Origin: Alistipes communis
GTDB taxonomy: Bacteria; Bacteroidota; Bacteroidia; Bacteroidales; Rikenellaceae
Direction of reading: 5' to 3'
Assembly (NCBI RefSeq): GCF_006542665.1
Contig: NZ_AP019735.1
Span: 1,550,001-1,614,000 of the forward strand
DNA length: 64,000 nucleotides
A model generated the notes under the pieces. The model ran no database searches and had not been told where the DNA came from. It saw only the letters and a list, made by a program, of their open reading frames with translations. Positions 1 to 8,954 of this stretch are shown here, piece after piece. The translations under genes were made by a program, and so were the position numbers. Every line of letters starts with the position of its first letter. Position 1 is the first letter of the stretch.

Positions 1-1
1 C

Positions 2-451
2 GGCGTGCGGCTGGGTGCCACGACCCCCAGCTTCGACCGCGAACACACGGTCGACCGGACCTTCCCGACGGACCACATCACGCGACCGGAGGTCGAACGG
101 GCGCTCGCCTCGCTCGTGGGCGAGCGGTTGCAGACGCCGCCGCTCTATTCGGCCAAGAAGATCGAGGGAACGCGCGCCTACGAGTTCGCCCGTGCCGGCG
201 AGCAGGTCAAGATGCGGCAGTCGCTCGTCACGATCTACGACATCGAGCTGCTAGAATGCCGTCTGCCGGAGCTGACGATCCGCGTGCGCTGTTCGAAGGG
301 AACCTATATCCGCTCGCTTGCGCGCGAGATCGGCGAAGCGCTGTCGAGCGGCGCCTATCTCACCTCGCTGCGTCGCACGCGCAGCGGTACGCACGACGTC
401 GAAGCGGCATGGCAATTGGATGATTTTCTGAAAAAGTTGAGGGGAGAGTGA
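2..451 (+). CDS. truB: tRNA pseudouridine-55 synthase TruB, 5' partial
   Basis: C-terminal part of TruB, which isomerises U55 to pseudouridine in the T-loop of tRNAs. The reading frame is open to the left edge, so the true start and the catalytic Asp region lie outside the window. What is visible matches the family: the segment TPPLYSAKKIEG, which contacts the T-arm, and the downstream block CSKGTYIRSLAREIGE typical of TruB enzymes. The first in-frame GTG at position 5 is internal, not a start. queA follows on the same strand after about 145 bp, the usual truB-queA neighbourhood of Bacteroidota. Confidence 0.93.
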   Translation, partial: GVRLGATTPSFDREHTVDRTFPTDHITRPEVERALASLVGERLQTPPLYSAKKIEGTRAYEFARAGEQVKMRQSLVTIYDIELLECRLPELTIRVRCSKGTYIRSLAREIGEALSSGAYLTSLRRTRSGTHDVEAAWQLDDFLKKLRGE

Positions 452-523
452 AACAAAATAGTTTTTCCGACGTATATACCTTGATTGTTTTGTGTTTTCT
501 GCGATAGAGAAACAGATCCGGCC

Positions 524-572
524 GGTGCGGGCGCAAGACCGCTTTCGAACTGTGCCGGGCGTGGAAAACGAA
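524..572 (+). repeat. hairpin-family element E1 in the queA leader
   Basis: Divergent copy of the hairpin family also found at 13244-13298 and 16250-16305. It shares the block GCGCAAG, a variable apical segment, then TGTGCCGGGC followed by the tail GGAAAACGAA. The outer stem is weaker than in the other copies. It lies 24 bp upstream of the queA start in the sense orientation, so it would be part of that gene's leader. Function is unknown. Confidence 0.5.
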
Positions 573-595
573 GGGTCAAATTCAACTTTCCGACA

Positions 596-1645
596 ATGAA
601 ATTATCACAGTACGGGTACGAGTTCAAGCCGGAGATGCTGGCCAAGTACCCTGCCGAGAACCGCGACGAGGCGCGTCTGATGGTGGTGAACCGTGCCAAG
701 GGCACGATCGAGCATCGTATTTTCAAGGATATCATCGACTATTTCGACGAGGGCGACCTGTTCGTCTTCAACGACACGAAGGTCTTTCCGGCCCGTTTGT
801 ACGGCAACAAGGAGAAGACCGGCGCCGAGATCGAAATCTTCCTGCTGCGCGAGTTGAACCGCGAACTGCGTCTGTGGGACGTGCTGGTCGATCCGGCGCG
901 CAAGATCCGTATCGGCAACAAGCTCTATTTCGGCGATGACGACCTGATGGTGGCCGAGGTGATCGACAACACCACTTCGCGCGGCCGCACGCTGCGCTTC
1001 CTGTTCGACGGCGATTACGACGAATTCAAGACGGCGCTCTTCAAACTGGGCGAGACGCCCCTTCCGCGCTGGGTGCGCGAGAAGGTCGAACCGGAGGACA
1101 GCGAACGCTACCAGACGATCTTCGCCGCGAAGGAGGGGGCCGTGGTGGCTCCCACGGCGGGGATGCACTTCTCGAAACACCTGATGAAGCGCATGGAGAT
1201 CCGCGGTGTCGAACGCGCTTTCCTGACGCTTCACGCCGGTCTGGGGAATTTCCGCACGGTGGACGTCGAGGATCTGTCGAAGCACAAGATGGACTCCGAA
1301 CAGTACATCGTCGACGATGCGACGGCCGCCTCCGTCAACCGCGCCAAACGGAACGGCCGCAAGGTCGTTTCGATCGGGACGACGGTCATGCGGACGCTCG
1401 AAACGGTCGTTTCGACCAACGGTACGATCAATGCGGGGGAGGGCTGGACCAACAAGTTCATCTTCTCGCCCTACGAGTTCACGGTGGCCGACGCGATGGT
1501 CTCCAACTTTCACCTGCCCTATTCGACGCAGCTGATGATGGTGGCCGCTTTCGGCGGATACGACTGCGTGATGAACGCCTACAAGATCGCGCGCGAGGAG
1601 GGTTACCGCTTCGGCACCTACGGCGACGCGATGCTGCTCCTTTGA
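596..1645 (+). CDS. queA: S-adenosylmethionine:tRNA ribosyltransferase-isomerase QueA
   Basis: 349-residue QueA, which transfers and isomerises the ribosyl moiety of S-adenosylmethionine onto 7-aminomethyl-7-deazaguanine in tRNA, giving epoxyqueuosine. Family blocks are all present: LFVFNDTKVFPARLYG near residues 57-72, PTAGMHFS near 188, HAGLGNFRTV near 212 and EFTVADAMVSNFHLP near the C-terminus. The start at ATG 596 (MKLSQYGYEF) is chosen because the open frame upstream to 485 has no family similarity. It lies downstream of truB, a common pairing of tRNA-modification genes. Length is normal for the family. A hairpin-family element lies just upstream. Confidence 0.97.
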   Translation: MKLSQYGYEFKPEMLAKYPAENRDEARLMVVNRAKGTIEHRIFKDIIDYFDEGDLFVFNDTKVFPARLYGNKEKTGAEIEIFLLRELNRELRLWDVLVDPARKIRIGNKLYFGDDDLMVAEVIDNTTSRGRTLRFLFDGDYDEFKTALFKLGETPLPRWVREKVEPEDSERYQTIFAAKEGAVVAPTAGMHFSKHLMKRMEIRGVERAFLTLHAGLGNFRTVDVEDLSKHKMDSEQYIVDDATAASVNRAKRNGRKVVSIGTTVMRTLETVVSTNGTINAGEGWTNKFIFSPYEFTVADAMVSNFHLPYSTQLMMVAAFGGYDCVMNAYKIAREEGYRFGTYGDAMLLL

Positions 1646-1727
1646 GGCTGCGGGAGTGCGGATTTCCGGCCCTGCGCGGTTTTTCGGAAAATTTTCACTA
1701 CCTTTGTAAAATAAACTCACATTGGCG

Positions 1728-2525
1728 ATGGCAGGAAAGATATTATACGTTTGTCAGGAGATTTTCCCCTACCTTCCGGAGTCCGAGCAGTCCGCGCTGT
1801 GCCGGCAGCTGGTGCAGGCGATGCAGGAGCGGGGAAACGAGATCCGGACGTTCATGCCGCGTTACGGTTGCATCAACGAACGGAGGAACCAGCTTCACGA
1901 GGTGATCCGGCTTTCGGGCATGAACCTGATCATCGACGATAACGACCATCAGCTCATCATCAAGGTGGCGTCGATCCCGACCGCCCGCGTGCAGATCTAC
2001 TTCATCGACAACGACGACTATTTCGCGCGCAAGGCGGTGCTTTCCGACGATGCGGGGTGGTTCGCCGACAACGACGAGCGCGCCATCTTCTTCGCGCGCG
2101 GCGTGCTCGAAACGGTCAAGAAACTGCGCTGGAACCCGTCCGTCGTGCATTGCCACGGTTGGTTCTCGGCCGTCGTTCCGATCTACCTCAAACACATGTT
2201 CGCCGACGATCCCGTCTTCCGCGACGTGAAGATCGCCGTGTCGCTCTACGACGACGCCTTCCCCGGCGAACTCGACGCCGGTTTCCGCGCCAAGGTGGAA
2301 CACGAAGGCGTGCAGGACGAAAATCTGAAAATTCTCGACAATTCGTCATACCAAAACCTCATGCGTTTCGTTATGGACTATGCCGACGGCATCGTGCTCG
2401 CTTCGGAAGGGGTCGATGCCGCCCTGGCGGAGTATGCCCGCCGCAGCGGCAAGCCGGTATTGGAGTATCAGGCGCCGGAGGCGGAGGGATTCGATAATTA
2501 TAATAAGTTCTATGAAGAATTATAG
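1728..2525 (+). CDS. glycogen/starch synthase-like protein, N-terminal GT5-type half only
   Basis: 265-residue protein matching only the N-terminal Rossmann domain of GT5 glycogen/starch synthases (MAGKILYVCQEIFPYLPE..., then FMPRYGCINERRNQ and VVHCHGWFSAVVPIYLK). The usual N-terminal KxGGL motif for ADP-glucose binding is replaced by ESEQS-type sequence, and the C-terminal nucleotide-binding half of a full synthase (about 480 residues) is absent with no frameshift remnant downstream. It is therefore probably not a working glycosyltransferase. The ATG at 1728 is preferred to a TTG at 1722. The next gene, a DUF4270 lipoprotein, overlaps it by 14 bp, an association I recall as conserved in Bacteroidales. 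A -7 motif TACCTTTG lies at 1699-1706. Confidence 0.8.
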   Translation: MAGKILYVCQEIFPYLPESEQSALCRQLVQAMQERGNEIRTFMPRYGCINERRNQLHEVIRLSGMNLIIDDNDHQLIIKVASIPTARVQIYFIDNDDYFARKAVLSDDAGWFADNDERAIFFARGVLETVKKLRWNPSVVHCHGWFSAVVPIYLKHMFADDPVFRDVKIAVSLYDDAFPGELDAGFRAKVEHEGVQDENLKILDNSSYQNLMRFVMDYADGIVLASEGVDAALAEYARRSGKPVLEYQAPEAEGFDNYNKFYEEL

Positions 2526-4101
2526 AGGCGTTCGCAAGTGGCTCAACGCCGTTTTGGTGCTGGGCGTGGCGGGAATGCTGACTTTTGCCGGCTGTACGGA
2601 GGTCGACGATACGCTGGGGTACGAACTCGTGCCCGGCAACCAGCAGATGGAGATGCGCCTGCACAGCATCCGCAAAGGCTTCGAAGCCCGGATGTTCATG
2701 AGCGACTCCGTCAAGTCGTCCAATCTCTCCTACGGCTATTTCGGTACGACCAAGAGCGACACCTTCGGCATACGCAAGGTCGGGTTCATGACCCAGTATT
2801 TGTGGGCGTCGATCTCCGACCGCAAGAACTGGTACGGCTACCGGCCGATCTTCGATTCGCTGCAACTGCTCCTGAGCGTCTCCTCGTATGCGGGCGACAC
2901 GCTCCAGCCGCAGCGCTTCGGCGTCTACCGGATTCTCAACAACGACTATTTGAAGGACAACGACGGCAACGGCGACGGCACGACCGATACGACCTTCTTC
3001 ACGAGTTTCAATCCCGTGGCGGCGGGCTGCGTCGACGAGAACGACCCGCTGTTCACCTTCACCTTCCCCGACGGGACGACGACGGGGCCCGCCACGACGG
3101 CCGTCACGCTGGAGCCGACGCCGGCGGGGCTGGACTACGTCAAGGAGCTGATGATGCAGGAGGGCAAATACAAGAACGACTCGACGGTCTATACCAACGA
3201 TTCGCTGTGGGTGAACTACTTCTGCGGCCTGGCCATTCTGCCGCTCGATTTCAACGGCACCACGGGCGCGACCTTCGCCACCACGCTTGCCGAGTCGGGC
3301 ATGATGCTCTACGGGCGTAACCGCGATTCGGTCGATGCGACGCTGATCCGCGATACGTTGCAGACGCTCTTCTATTTCTACGACGAATACGCGACCACCT
3401 ACGGCAACGTGTCGGTCAACACCGTCGAGCGCACCAACACGCGCTATATCGATTACGACGCGATTGTCGAGAAGCCCGGCGGCGGAACCGTCGAGCCGCA
3501 GCAGCCCTTCGAATTGGGCTATGTCGAGGGAATGGGCGGCGCGCTCGTCGAGCTGACGCTTACCGACGAGTTCCTCTCCGTGCTGGGCGAGTTGCAGGCC
3601 GAGCAGGAGGACGAAGGGTACCGGACGGTAGCGATCAACCAGGCGTTGCTCTCGATCTACGTGGACGGCGTGACCGACGGCGGCTGGGAGCAGGGATTCT
3701 CGCAGAAGGTGATCGAACGTTTCGATGCGTCGATCAGCCGGCTGGGCCTCTACACCGATTTCAAGACGCTGACGCCCGTGTCCGACTACGCCTACGATTA
3801 CGAACAGCAGTACGAGGTGACGCTTCCCTACGGCGGTTATCTGAACCGCAGCCTGGGATGCTACACGCTCAATATTTCGAGCCATATACAACGCCTGTGG
3901 CGGGCGTATCAGGAGGCGCCGATCGATCCCGAAACGGGCGAGCGGCAGTACACCGAGGCCCAGAAGCGGATGATGACGCTCTATCTGGCGCCGGGGGCCA
4001 CCGATCTGTTCACCTTCAACCGCATCGCGTTGCAGGGCGGGATCAAGGCCGGCGAGAACGCCCCGATCCACATGGAGTTGACCTATACGCTGATAAAATA
4101 G
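2512..4101 (+). CDS. DUF4270 family lipoprotein
   Basis: 529-residue protein with a lipoprotein signal peptide: basic N-terminus MKNYRGVRKW, hydrophobic stretch, and a lipobox ending FAGC with the lipidated Cys at residue 28. The rest (CTEVDDTLGYELVPGNQQM...) matches the Bacteroidota DUF4270 family, which has no established function. The mature protein is acidic and Ser/Thr/Tyr-rich, as expected for an exported beta-rich protein anchored in the outer or inner membrane. The start at 2512 overlaps the end of the glycogen-synthase-like gene by 14 bp, implying translational coupling. The longer open frame upstream is a shadow of that gene. Confidence 0.85.
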   Translation: MKNYRGVRKWLNAVLVLGVAGMLTFAGCTEVDDTLGYELVPGNQQMEMRLHSIRKGFEARMFMSDSVKSSNLSYGYFGTTKSDTFGIRKVGFMTQYLWASISDRKNWYGYRPIFDSLQLLLSVSSYAGDTLQPQRFGVYRILNNDYLKDNDGNGDGTTDTTFFTSFNPVAAGCVDENDPLFTFTFPDGTTTGPATTAVTLEPTPAGLDYVKELMMQEGKYKNDSTVYTNDSLWVNYFCGLAILPLDFNGTTGATFATTLAESGMMLYGRNRDSVDATLIRDTLQTLFYFYDEYATTYGNVSVNTVERTNTRYIDYDAIVEKPGGGTVEPQQPFELGYVEGMGGALVELTLTDEFLSVLGELQAEQEDEGYRTVAINQALLSIYVDGVTDGGWEQGFSQKVIERFDASISRLGLYTDFKTLTPVSDYAYDYEQQYEVTLPYGGYLNRSLGCYTLNISSHIQRLWRAYQEAPIDPETGERQYTEAQKRMMTLYLAPGATDLFTFNRIALQGGIKAGENAPIHMELTYTLIK

Positions 4102-4130
4102 AGACGGCAGTTACACATTGCTTTTTGCGA

Positions 4131-4152
4131 ACCTAAGTTGCGATACTTAGGT
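4131..4152. repeat. inverted repeat upstream of topA
   Basis: Perfect 7-bp inverted repeat, ACCTAAG and CTTAGGT, separated by 8 bp, ending 24 bp before the topA ATG. There is no T-run, so it does not look like a terminator. It could be an operator or a leader hairpin. Confidence 0.45.
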
Positions 4153-4176
4153 TTTCGCATGTATAAACGATTTACG

Positions 4177-6474
4177 ATGCAGGAAAATTTAGTTATCGTC
4201 GAGTCGCCGGCCAAGGCCAAGACGATCGAGAAGTTCTTGGGTAAGGATTTCATGGTCAAGTCGAGCTTCGGCCATATTCGCGACCTCTCGAAAAAGGATC
4301 TGGGAATCAATCTCGCCGACGGGTTCGCGCCGGTTTACGAGATCCCGAAGGATAAACGCAAGGTCGTGGACGAACTCACGCGCGCCGCGAAGGACCGGAC
4401 CGTGTGGCTCGCCTCCGATGAAGACCGCGAAGGAGAGGCCATCGCATGGCACCTGACCGAAGTGTTGGGTCTCCCGGTCGAGGGGACGAAGCGGATCGTC
4501 TTCCACGAAATTACGAAGCGGGCCATTTTGGAGGCTATCGAGAACCCGCGGACGGTCGATATGAATCTGGTCAACGCCCAGCAGGCGCGCCGCGTGCTGG
4601 ATCGTCTGGTCGGTTTCGAGCTGTCGCCCGTGCTGTGGAAGAAGGTGCGGCCGTCGCTGTCGGCGGGTCGCGTGCAGAGTGTCGCCGTGCGGCTGCTCGT
4701 CGAGCGCGAACGCGAGATCATCGCCTTCCGGTCGACCCCCTATTTCCGCGTCGTGGCGCAGTTCCATGCCGCCGGGGACAAGGATCGGACGCTCTTCAAG
4801 GCCGAGCTGCCGACGCGCTTCGAGTCGCGCGAGGAGGCCGAGGCGTTCCTCCGCAGCTGCGTCGGCGCGACCTTCACGGTGGCCAAGGTCGAAGAGAAGC
4901 CCGTGCAGCGCTATCCCGCGCCGCCCTTCACGACCTCCACGTTGCAGCAGGAGGCGGGGCGCAAGCTGGGGATGTCGGTTTCGCAGACCATGTCCGTCGC
5001 GCAGCACCTCTACGAGCAGGGTCTCATCACCTACATGCGTACCGACTCGGTGAACCTCTCGACGCTGGCGCTGGCGCAGTGCAAGGAGCAGATCACGAAT
5101 CTCTACGGCGAGAAGTATTCGTCGTACCATAACTACAAGACCAAGACCAAAGGGGCTCAGGAGGCGCACGAGGCGATCCGCCCGTCGTATATCGAGCGGC
5201 AGGCGATCGAGGGTACGCCGGCCGAAAAGCGGCTCTACGACCTGATCTGGAAGCGCACGGTCGCTTCGCAGATGGTTTCGGCCGAGCTGGACCGCACGAC
5301 GATCACGATCGCGATCGACGGCCGCCGCGAACAGTTCGTCGCCACGGGCGAAGTGGTGCGTTTCGACGGTTTCCTGCGGCTCTATTCGGAGTCGACCGAC
5401 GAGGAGCCGGCCGAGGACAGCGAAGGGCTGCTGCCCAAACTCTCTGCGGGCGACGAGGTGCTCTATCAGACCATTACGGCCACGCAGCGTTTCACGATGC
5501 CGCCGGCGCGCTACAACGAGGCGTCGCTGGTCAAGCGGCTCGAAGAGCTGGGCATCGGCCGCCCTTCGACCTATGCGCCGACCATCACGACGATCATCAA
5601 CCGCGGTTATGTGGTCAAGCAGAGCAAGGAGGGGCAGAAGCGCACCTACGAACAACTGACGCTCGCGGGCGGCAGCGTGTCGGCCAAGACGCTCAGCGAG
5701 AGCTTCGGCAAGGAGAAGAACCGGCTGCAACCCACCGATATCGGTATGCTGGTGAACGACTACCTCGAACAGCAGTTCGCACCGATCATCGACTATAATT
5801 TCACGGCCAACGTCGAGAAGGAGTTCGACCGCGTGGCCGAGGGCGACATCACGTGGGACAAGATGATCGCCGCTTTCTACGGGCCGTTCCACCGCATGGT
5901 CGATACGGCGATCGAGACGCAGTCCGACAAACACGGGCAGGCGCGCGTGCTGGGTGCCGATCCCAAGACGGGACGCACGGTCAAGGCCCGCATCGGCCGC
6001 TACGGGCCGATGGTCGAGATCGAGGGCGAAGGCGAGGAGAAACCCCGTTTCGCCTCGCTTAAAAAAGGGCAGCTCATCGAGTCGATCACGCTCGACGAGG
6101 CGCTGGCGCTCTTCGCCCTGCCCCGCACGCTGGGCGAATGGGAGGGCGAGCCGATGGTCGTCGGGCTGGGGCGCTTCGGCGCTTACGTGCGCTGGGGCAA
6201 GTCGACCTTCGCCTCGCTGGCCAAGGGCGACGATCCCTACACGCTGACGCTCGAACGCGGCGTGGAACTTATCAAGGCGCATCAGGCGCAGCGGACGGCG
6301 GCCAACACGCCGATTCGGAGCTTCGCCGAAGATCCCGACATGCTGGTCAAGAACGGCCGCTACGGTGCCTACATCGCCTACAAGGGAAAGAACTACCGCA
6401 TCCCGAAGGGGACGAAGCCCGAAGAACTGACGCTCGACGAGTGCCTGAAAATCGTCGCCGCGTCGAAGAAATGA
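4177..6474 (+). CDS. topA: DNA topoisomerase I
   Basis: 765-residue type IA topoisomerase that relaxes negative supercoils. Visible domains: N-terminal TOPRIM starting NLVIVESPAKAKTIEKFLG, with the metal-binding block SDEDREGEAIAWHL near residues 81-94; the active-site Tyr286 in LITYMRTDS; the IGRPSTYA block of the type IA core; and at the C-terminus two topo C-repeat units, GRYGPMVEI and GRYGAYIAYKG, without four-Cys zinc fingers. The start at ATG 4177 (MQENLVIVESPAK) is chosen because the 13 upstream in-frame residues are not conserved and overlap the inverted repeat. It appears to be transcribed alone. Confidence 0.97.
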   Translation: MQENLVIVESPAKAKTIEKFLGKDFMVKSSFGHIRDLSKKDLGINLADGFAPVYEIPKDKRKVVDELTRAAKDRTVWLASDEDREGEAIAWHLTEVLGLPVEGTKRIVFHEITKRAILEAIENPRTVDMNLVNAQQARRVLDRLVGFELSPVLWKKVRPSLSAGRVQSVAVRLLVEREREIIAFRSTPYFRVVAQFHAAGDKDRTLFKAELPTRFESREEAEAFLRSCVGATFTVAKVEEKPVQRYPAPPFTTSTLQQEAGRKLGMSVSQTMSVAQHLYEQGLITYMRTDSVNLSTLALAQCKEQITNLYGEKYSSYHNYKTKTKGAQEAHEAIRPSYIERQAIEGTPAEKRLYDLIWKRTVASQMVSAELDRTTITIAIDGRREQFVATGEVVRFDGFLRLYSESTDEEPAEDSEGLLPKLSAGDEVLYQTITATQRFTMPPARYNEASLVKRLEELGIGRPSTYAPTITTIINRGYVVKQSKEGQKRTYEQLTLAGGSVSAKTLSESFGKEKNRLQPTDIGMLVNDYLEQQFAPIIDYNFTANVEKEFDRVAEGDITWDKMIAAFYGPFHRMVDTAIETQSDKHGQARVLGADPKTGRTVKARIGRYGPMVEIEGEGEEKPRFASLKKGQLIESITLDEALALFALPRTLGEWEGEPMVVGLGRFGAYVRWGKSTFASLAKGDDPYTLTLERGVELIKAHQAQRTAANTPIRSFAEDPDMLVKNGRYGAYIAYKGKNYRIPKGTKPEELTLDECLKIVAASKK

Positions 6475-6501
6475 CGTAATTCAACGAAACTCATGCGACT
6501 T

Positions 6502-7689
6502 ATGAAGAAAATCCTTTTTACGGCCCTTCTGGCGCTGCTCGCGGCGGGCGTCGGGGCGCAGGAACAGCAAAAGCAAAAGGAGGAGGGGTATCGTTTCACC
6601 GACGTGAAGACCCTCCCAGTGACTTCGGTCAAGAACCAGAACCGCAGCGGCACCTGCTGGGCCTACTCGGCCCTCGCGTTTCTCGAAAGCGAGATTCTGC
6701 GCAACGGCGGCGGAGAGTACGACCTGTCGGCGATGTGGATCGTGCGCAACGCCTATTTCGAGAAGGCGGTGAAGTACGCCCGTATGCACGGTTCGCTCAA
6801 TCTGGCCGTCGGCGGCGGTTCGCGCGACGTGACCGACGGGATCAAGAAATACGGCATCGTGCCGACGGAGGTCTATCCGGGTCTCTGCTACGGCACCGAC
6901 TTGCCCGACTTCACGGAGATCGACCGCGTCGTCAAGGGGTATATGGACGCCGTGATCGCCGGCGACAAGTTGACGACGGCCTGGCAGCGCGGCCTGGATG
7001 CCGTTCTGGACGCCTATCTCGGTCCCAAACCCGAAAAATTCACCTGGAAGGGCAAGGAGTATACGCCGCAGTCGTTCGCTGCATCGCTGGGGCTCGACAT
7101 GGACGACTACGTCGAGATCAGCTCCTATACGCACCACCCCTTCTACGAGGAGTTCATCCTCGAAGTGCCCGACAACTGGATGTGGGGAACGGTCTGGAAC
7201 CTGCCTCTCGACGAGATGATGGCCGTCGTGGACAATGCGCTGGCCAACGACTATACGGTGCTCTGGGGGACGGACGTGAGCGAGAAGGGTTTCAGCCGCA
7301 CGAAGGCGATCGGCATCGTGCCCGAGGCCGACCTTACGAGCATGAGCGGCACCGACGCCGAGCGCTGGGGCAAACTCTCCGACAAGGAGAAGGAGGCGGC
7401 GCTCTACAAGTTCGACAAGCCCGGCAAGGAGCGCGTCATCACGCAGCAGATGCGTCAGGAGGCGTTCGACAACTACGAGACCACCGACGACCACGGTATG
7501 CAGATCATGGGCACGGCGGTCGACCAGGCGGGCAACGACTATTACAAGGTGAAGAATTCGTGGGGCGTGCGTCCTCCCTACGACGGGTACTACTATTTCT
7601 CGCGTCCTTTCGTGGCCTACAAGACGATGTCGGTCATGGTCAACAAGAAGGCTATTCCAGAGCCGATCCGCAAGAAGATGGGACTTTGA
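6502..7689 (+). CDS. secreted papain-family (C1B) cysteine peptidase, aminopeptidase C/bleomycin hydrolase-like
   Basis: 395-residue peptidase with a signal peptide (MKKILFTALLALLAAGVGAQ). Catalytic residues of the C1 family are in place: Cys52 in RSGTCWAYS, His331 in TTDDHGMQIMG and Asn352 in VKNSWG. The layout, with a long insert between Cys and His, fits C1B bleomycin hydrolase-like aminopeptidases. Export through the signal peptide suggests periplasmic peptide degradation rather than the cytosolic role of classical PepC. An upstream ATG at 6493 would add three residues before the basic N-region; 6502 is preferred. A hairpin terminator follows at 7714-7740. Confidence 0.9.
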   Translation: MKKILFTALLALLAAGVGAQEQQKQKEEGYRFTDVKTLPVTSVKNQNRSGTCWAYSALAFLESEILRNGGGEYDLSAMWIVRNAYFEKAVKYARMHGSLNLAVGGGSRDVTDGIKKYGIVPTEVYPGLCYGTDLPDFTEIDRVVKGYMDAVIAGDKLTTAWQRGLDAVLDAYLGPKPEKFTWKGKEYTPQSFAASLGLDMDDYVEISSYTHHPFYEEFILEVPDNWMWGTVWNLPLDEMMAVVDNALANDYTVLWGTDVSEKGFSRTKAIGIVPEADLTSMSGTDAERWGKLSDKEKEAALYKFDKPGKERVITQQMRQEAFDNYETTDDHGMQIMGTAVDQAGNDYYKVKNSWGVRPPYDGYYYFSRPFVAYKTMSVMVNKKAIPEPIRKKMGL

Positions 7690-7713
7690 CCGGCCGGCGG
7701 CCTGCAATCGGAG

Positions 7714-7740
7714 GGGAGCGGTTCGACCGCTCCCTTTTTC
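7714..7740 (+). terminator. terminator after the C1 peptidase
   Basis: GC-rich stem GGGAGCGGT pairing with ACCGCTCCC around a short TCG-containing loop, followed by TTTTTC. It is the right shape and position to end the peptidase transcript. Confidence 0.8.
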
Positions 7741-7856
7741 GTTGCACCGATCCGTAGTTTCGCCCTGCCCGAATCCCGCGGAATGCGGGGCCGCCCGTTT
7801 GGAGATCGTCGATCCGGACGCAATGCAGCGGAGCGTGGAATCGCTACCGTTTTTAA

Positions 7857-7887
7857 GGAAAAAAGGATGCCCCGAAGGCATCCTTTT
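7857..7887 (-). terminator. rnpB terminator with UUCG tetraloop
   Basis: Read on the minus strand: stem AGGATGCC, loop TTCG, stem GGGCATCCT, then a run of six T. It begins only a few bases after the RNase P RNA 3' end. The plus strand also ends in TTTTG, so it could act in both directions. Confidence 0.85.
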
Positions 7888-7892
7888 GTTTT

Positions 7893-8254
7893 AGCAGGCT
7901 CTGTAAGCCGGGTTCTGTACTCCGCTGCGCGCTTCCGGTGCGGAGCCCCTGTCATTTATCTACGACGGCGGTCGCCCGCCGCCTCCAGCAACCTACCCCC
8001 CGACATCGGGCGAGCAACCCTTAACTGCCGGTATACACGGTCTTGCAACCCGTCAGACGTACGGCCGGCGACATCACTGCCGCCGCGGTGGGCTCTTACC
8101 CCGCCTTTTCACCCTTACCCCTGCAAGCAGGGGCGGTCGTTTTCTGTTACGTTTCCTATAACCTCACGGCTATCAAGTCGTTAGCTTGGACGGTGCTCTG
8201 CGTTGCCCGGACTTTCCTCTCCCCCGCGAGGGGCAGCGACAAGGCGAGCCTGCA
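7893..8254 (-). ncRNA. rnpB: RNase P RNA, bacterial class A
   Basis: Catalytic RNA of RNase P, which matures tRNA 5' ends. Read on the minus strand it opens with a P1 strand (CAGGCTC... on the 3' side pairing with GAGCCTG near 8246-8252), then the hallmark AGGAAAGTCCGGGC near 8205-8219. It continues to the 3' conserved end with CAGAACCCGGCTTACAGAG near 7901-7920. The length of about 360 nt fits the class. The ends are set by the terminal P1 pairing and are good to a few bases. ORFs called across this stretch are spurious. Confidence 0.96.
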
Positions 8255-8257
8255 CGA

Positions 8258-8265
8258 CAAAAGTA
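8258..8265 (-). promoter_or_regulatory. rnpB promoter, -7 element
   Basis: Minus-strand TACTTTTG, an exact TAnnTTTG Bacteroidota -7 box, ending about 4 bp before the inferred RNA 5' end. I see no clear -33 TTTG at 19-21 bp. Confidence 0.7.
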
Positions 8266-8353
8266 CGCAAAAAATGAAAATAACCGCCCGTCTGCGGCCG
8301 GTTTTTTGCGTTTGCGTCCTATATTTGTCTCGAAAATCGAAAACATTCCGCTT

Positions 8354-8884
8354 ATGGACTTTCAGCAGGTGATCGAGGCACGGCGTTCCGTGCGCAAATT
8401 CAGGGACGAGGAGGTCCCGCACGAAGTATTGGCGCAGGCGATCGAGGCGGCATTGCACGCCCCCTCGTCGCGCAACAGCCGTTCGACGCGGTTTCTGGCG
8501 GTGCGCGACGCCGCGACGGTGCACCGTATGGCTGCCATGCGCGACTACGGCGCCGTGCCGCTCGCGGGTGCTCCGGCGGCCGTGGTGGTGATGGGCGATC
8601 GTGCGGCGAGCGACCTGTGGGTCGACAATGCGGCCATCGCGGCTACGATCCTGCAACTCGCGCTCGTCGACGCCGGTCTGAAATCGTGCTGGGTGCATGT
8701 CAACGGCCGTCCCCGCAGCAAGGAACGGCCCGACGGCGAGCAGGCCGTCGACTACCTGCGCACCTTCCTGCCGATTCCCGAGGGGTGCGGCGTGCTGTGC
8801 GTCATCGCGCTGGGCTACTCCGATTTCGAACCCAAACCGCTCCCCGCGGGCGAATCCGTCGAACGGGTGCAGTGGGTGGAGTAA
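8354..8884 (+). CDS. nitroreductase family protein
   Basis: 176-residue FMN-dependent nitroreductase-fold protein. The N-terminal motif FQQVIEARRSVRKFRDEEVP, the block APSSRNSRSTRFLAV and the C-terminal VLCVIALGYSDFEPKP match small bacterial nitroreductases that use NAD(P)H to reduce nitro compounds or quinones. The substrate cannot be told from sequence. The start is set at ATG 8354, because the longer open frame to 8186 runs antisense through rnpB. A -7 box TATATTTG lies at 8320-8327. It is convergent with the GDSL esterase and shares its terminator. Confidence 0.88.
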   Translation: MDFQQVIEARRSVRKFRDEEVPHEVLAQAIEAALHAPSSRNSRSTRFLAVRDAATVHRMAAMRDYGAVPLAGAPAAVVVMGDRAASDLWVDNAAIAATILQLALVDAGLKSCWVHVNGRPRSKERPDGEQAVDYLRTFLPIPEGCGVLCVIALGYSDFEPKPLPAGESVERVQWVE

Positions 8885-8898
8885 GCGCGGAATAGCGT

Positions 8899-8932
8899 GA
8901 AAGGGAGCGCCCGCATGCGGGCGCTCCCTTTC
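8899..8932. terminator. bidirectional terminator
   Basis: Perfect 34-bp palindrome with 17-bp arms (left arm starts GAAAGGGAGCGCCCGC), followed by CGTTT on the plus strand. It lies between the convergent nitroreductase and GDSL esterase genes and would serve both. Confidence 0.85.
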
Positions 8933-8954
8933 GTTTCGGGACGGGCGGATCGTT

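Noticed and set aside
605..1720. 371-residue minus-strand ORF opposite queA
   Set aside because: Antisense shadow of a well-matched family gene; composition (Val/Arg/His-rich) is typical of GC-rich shadow frames.
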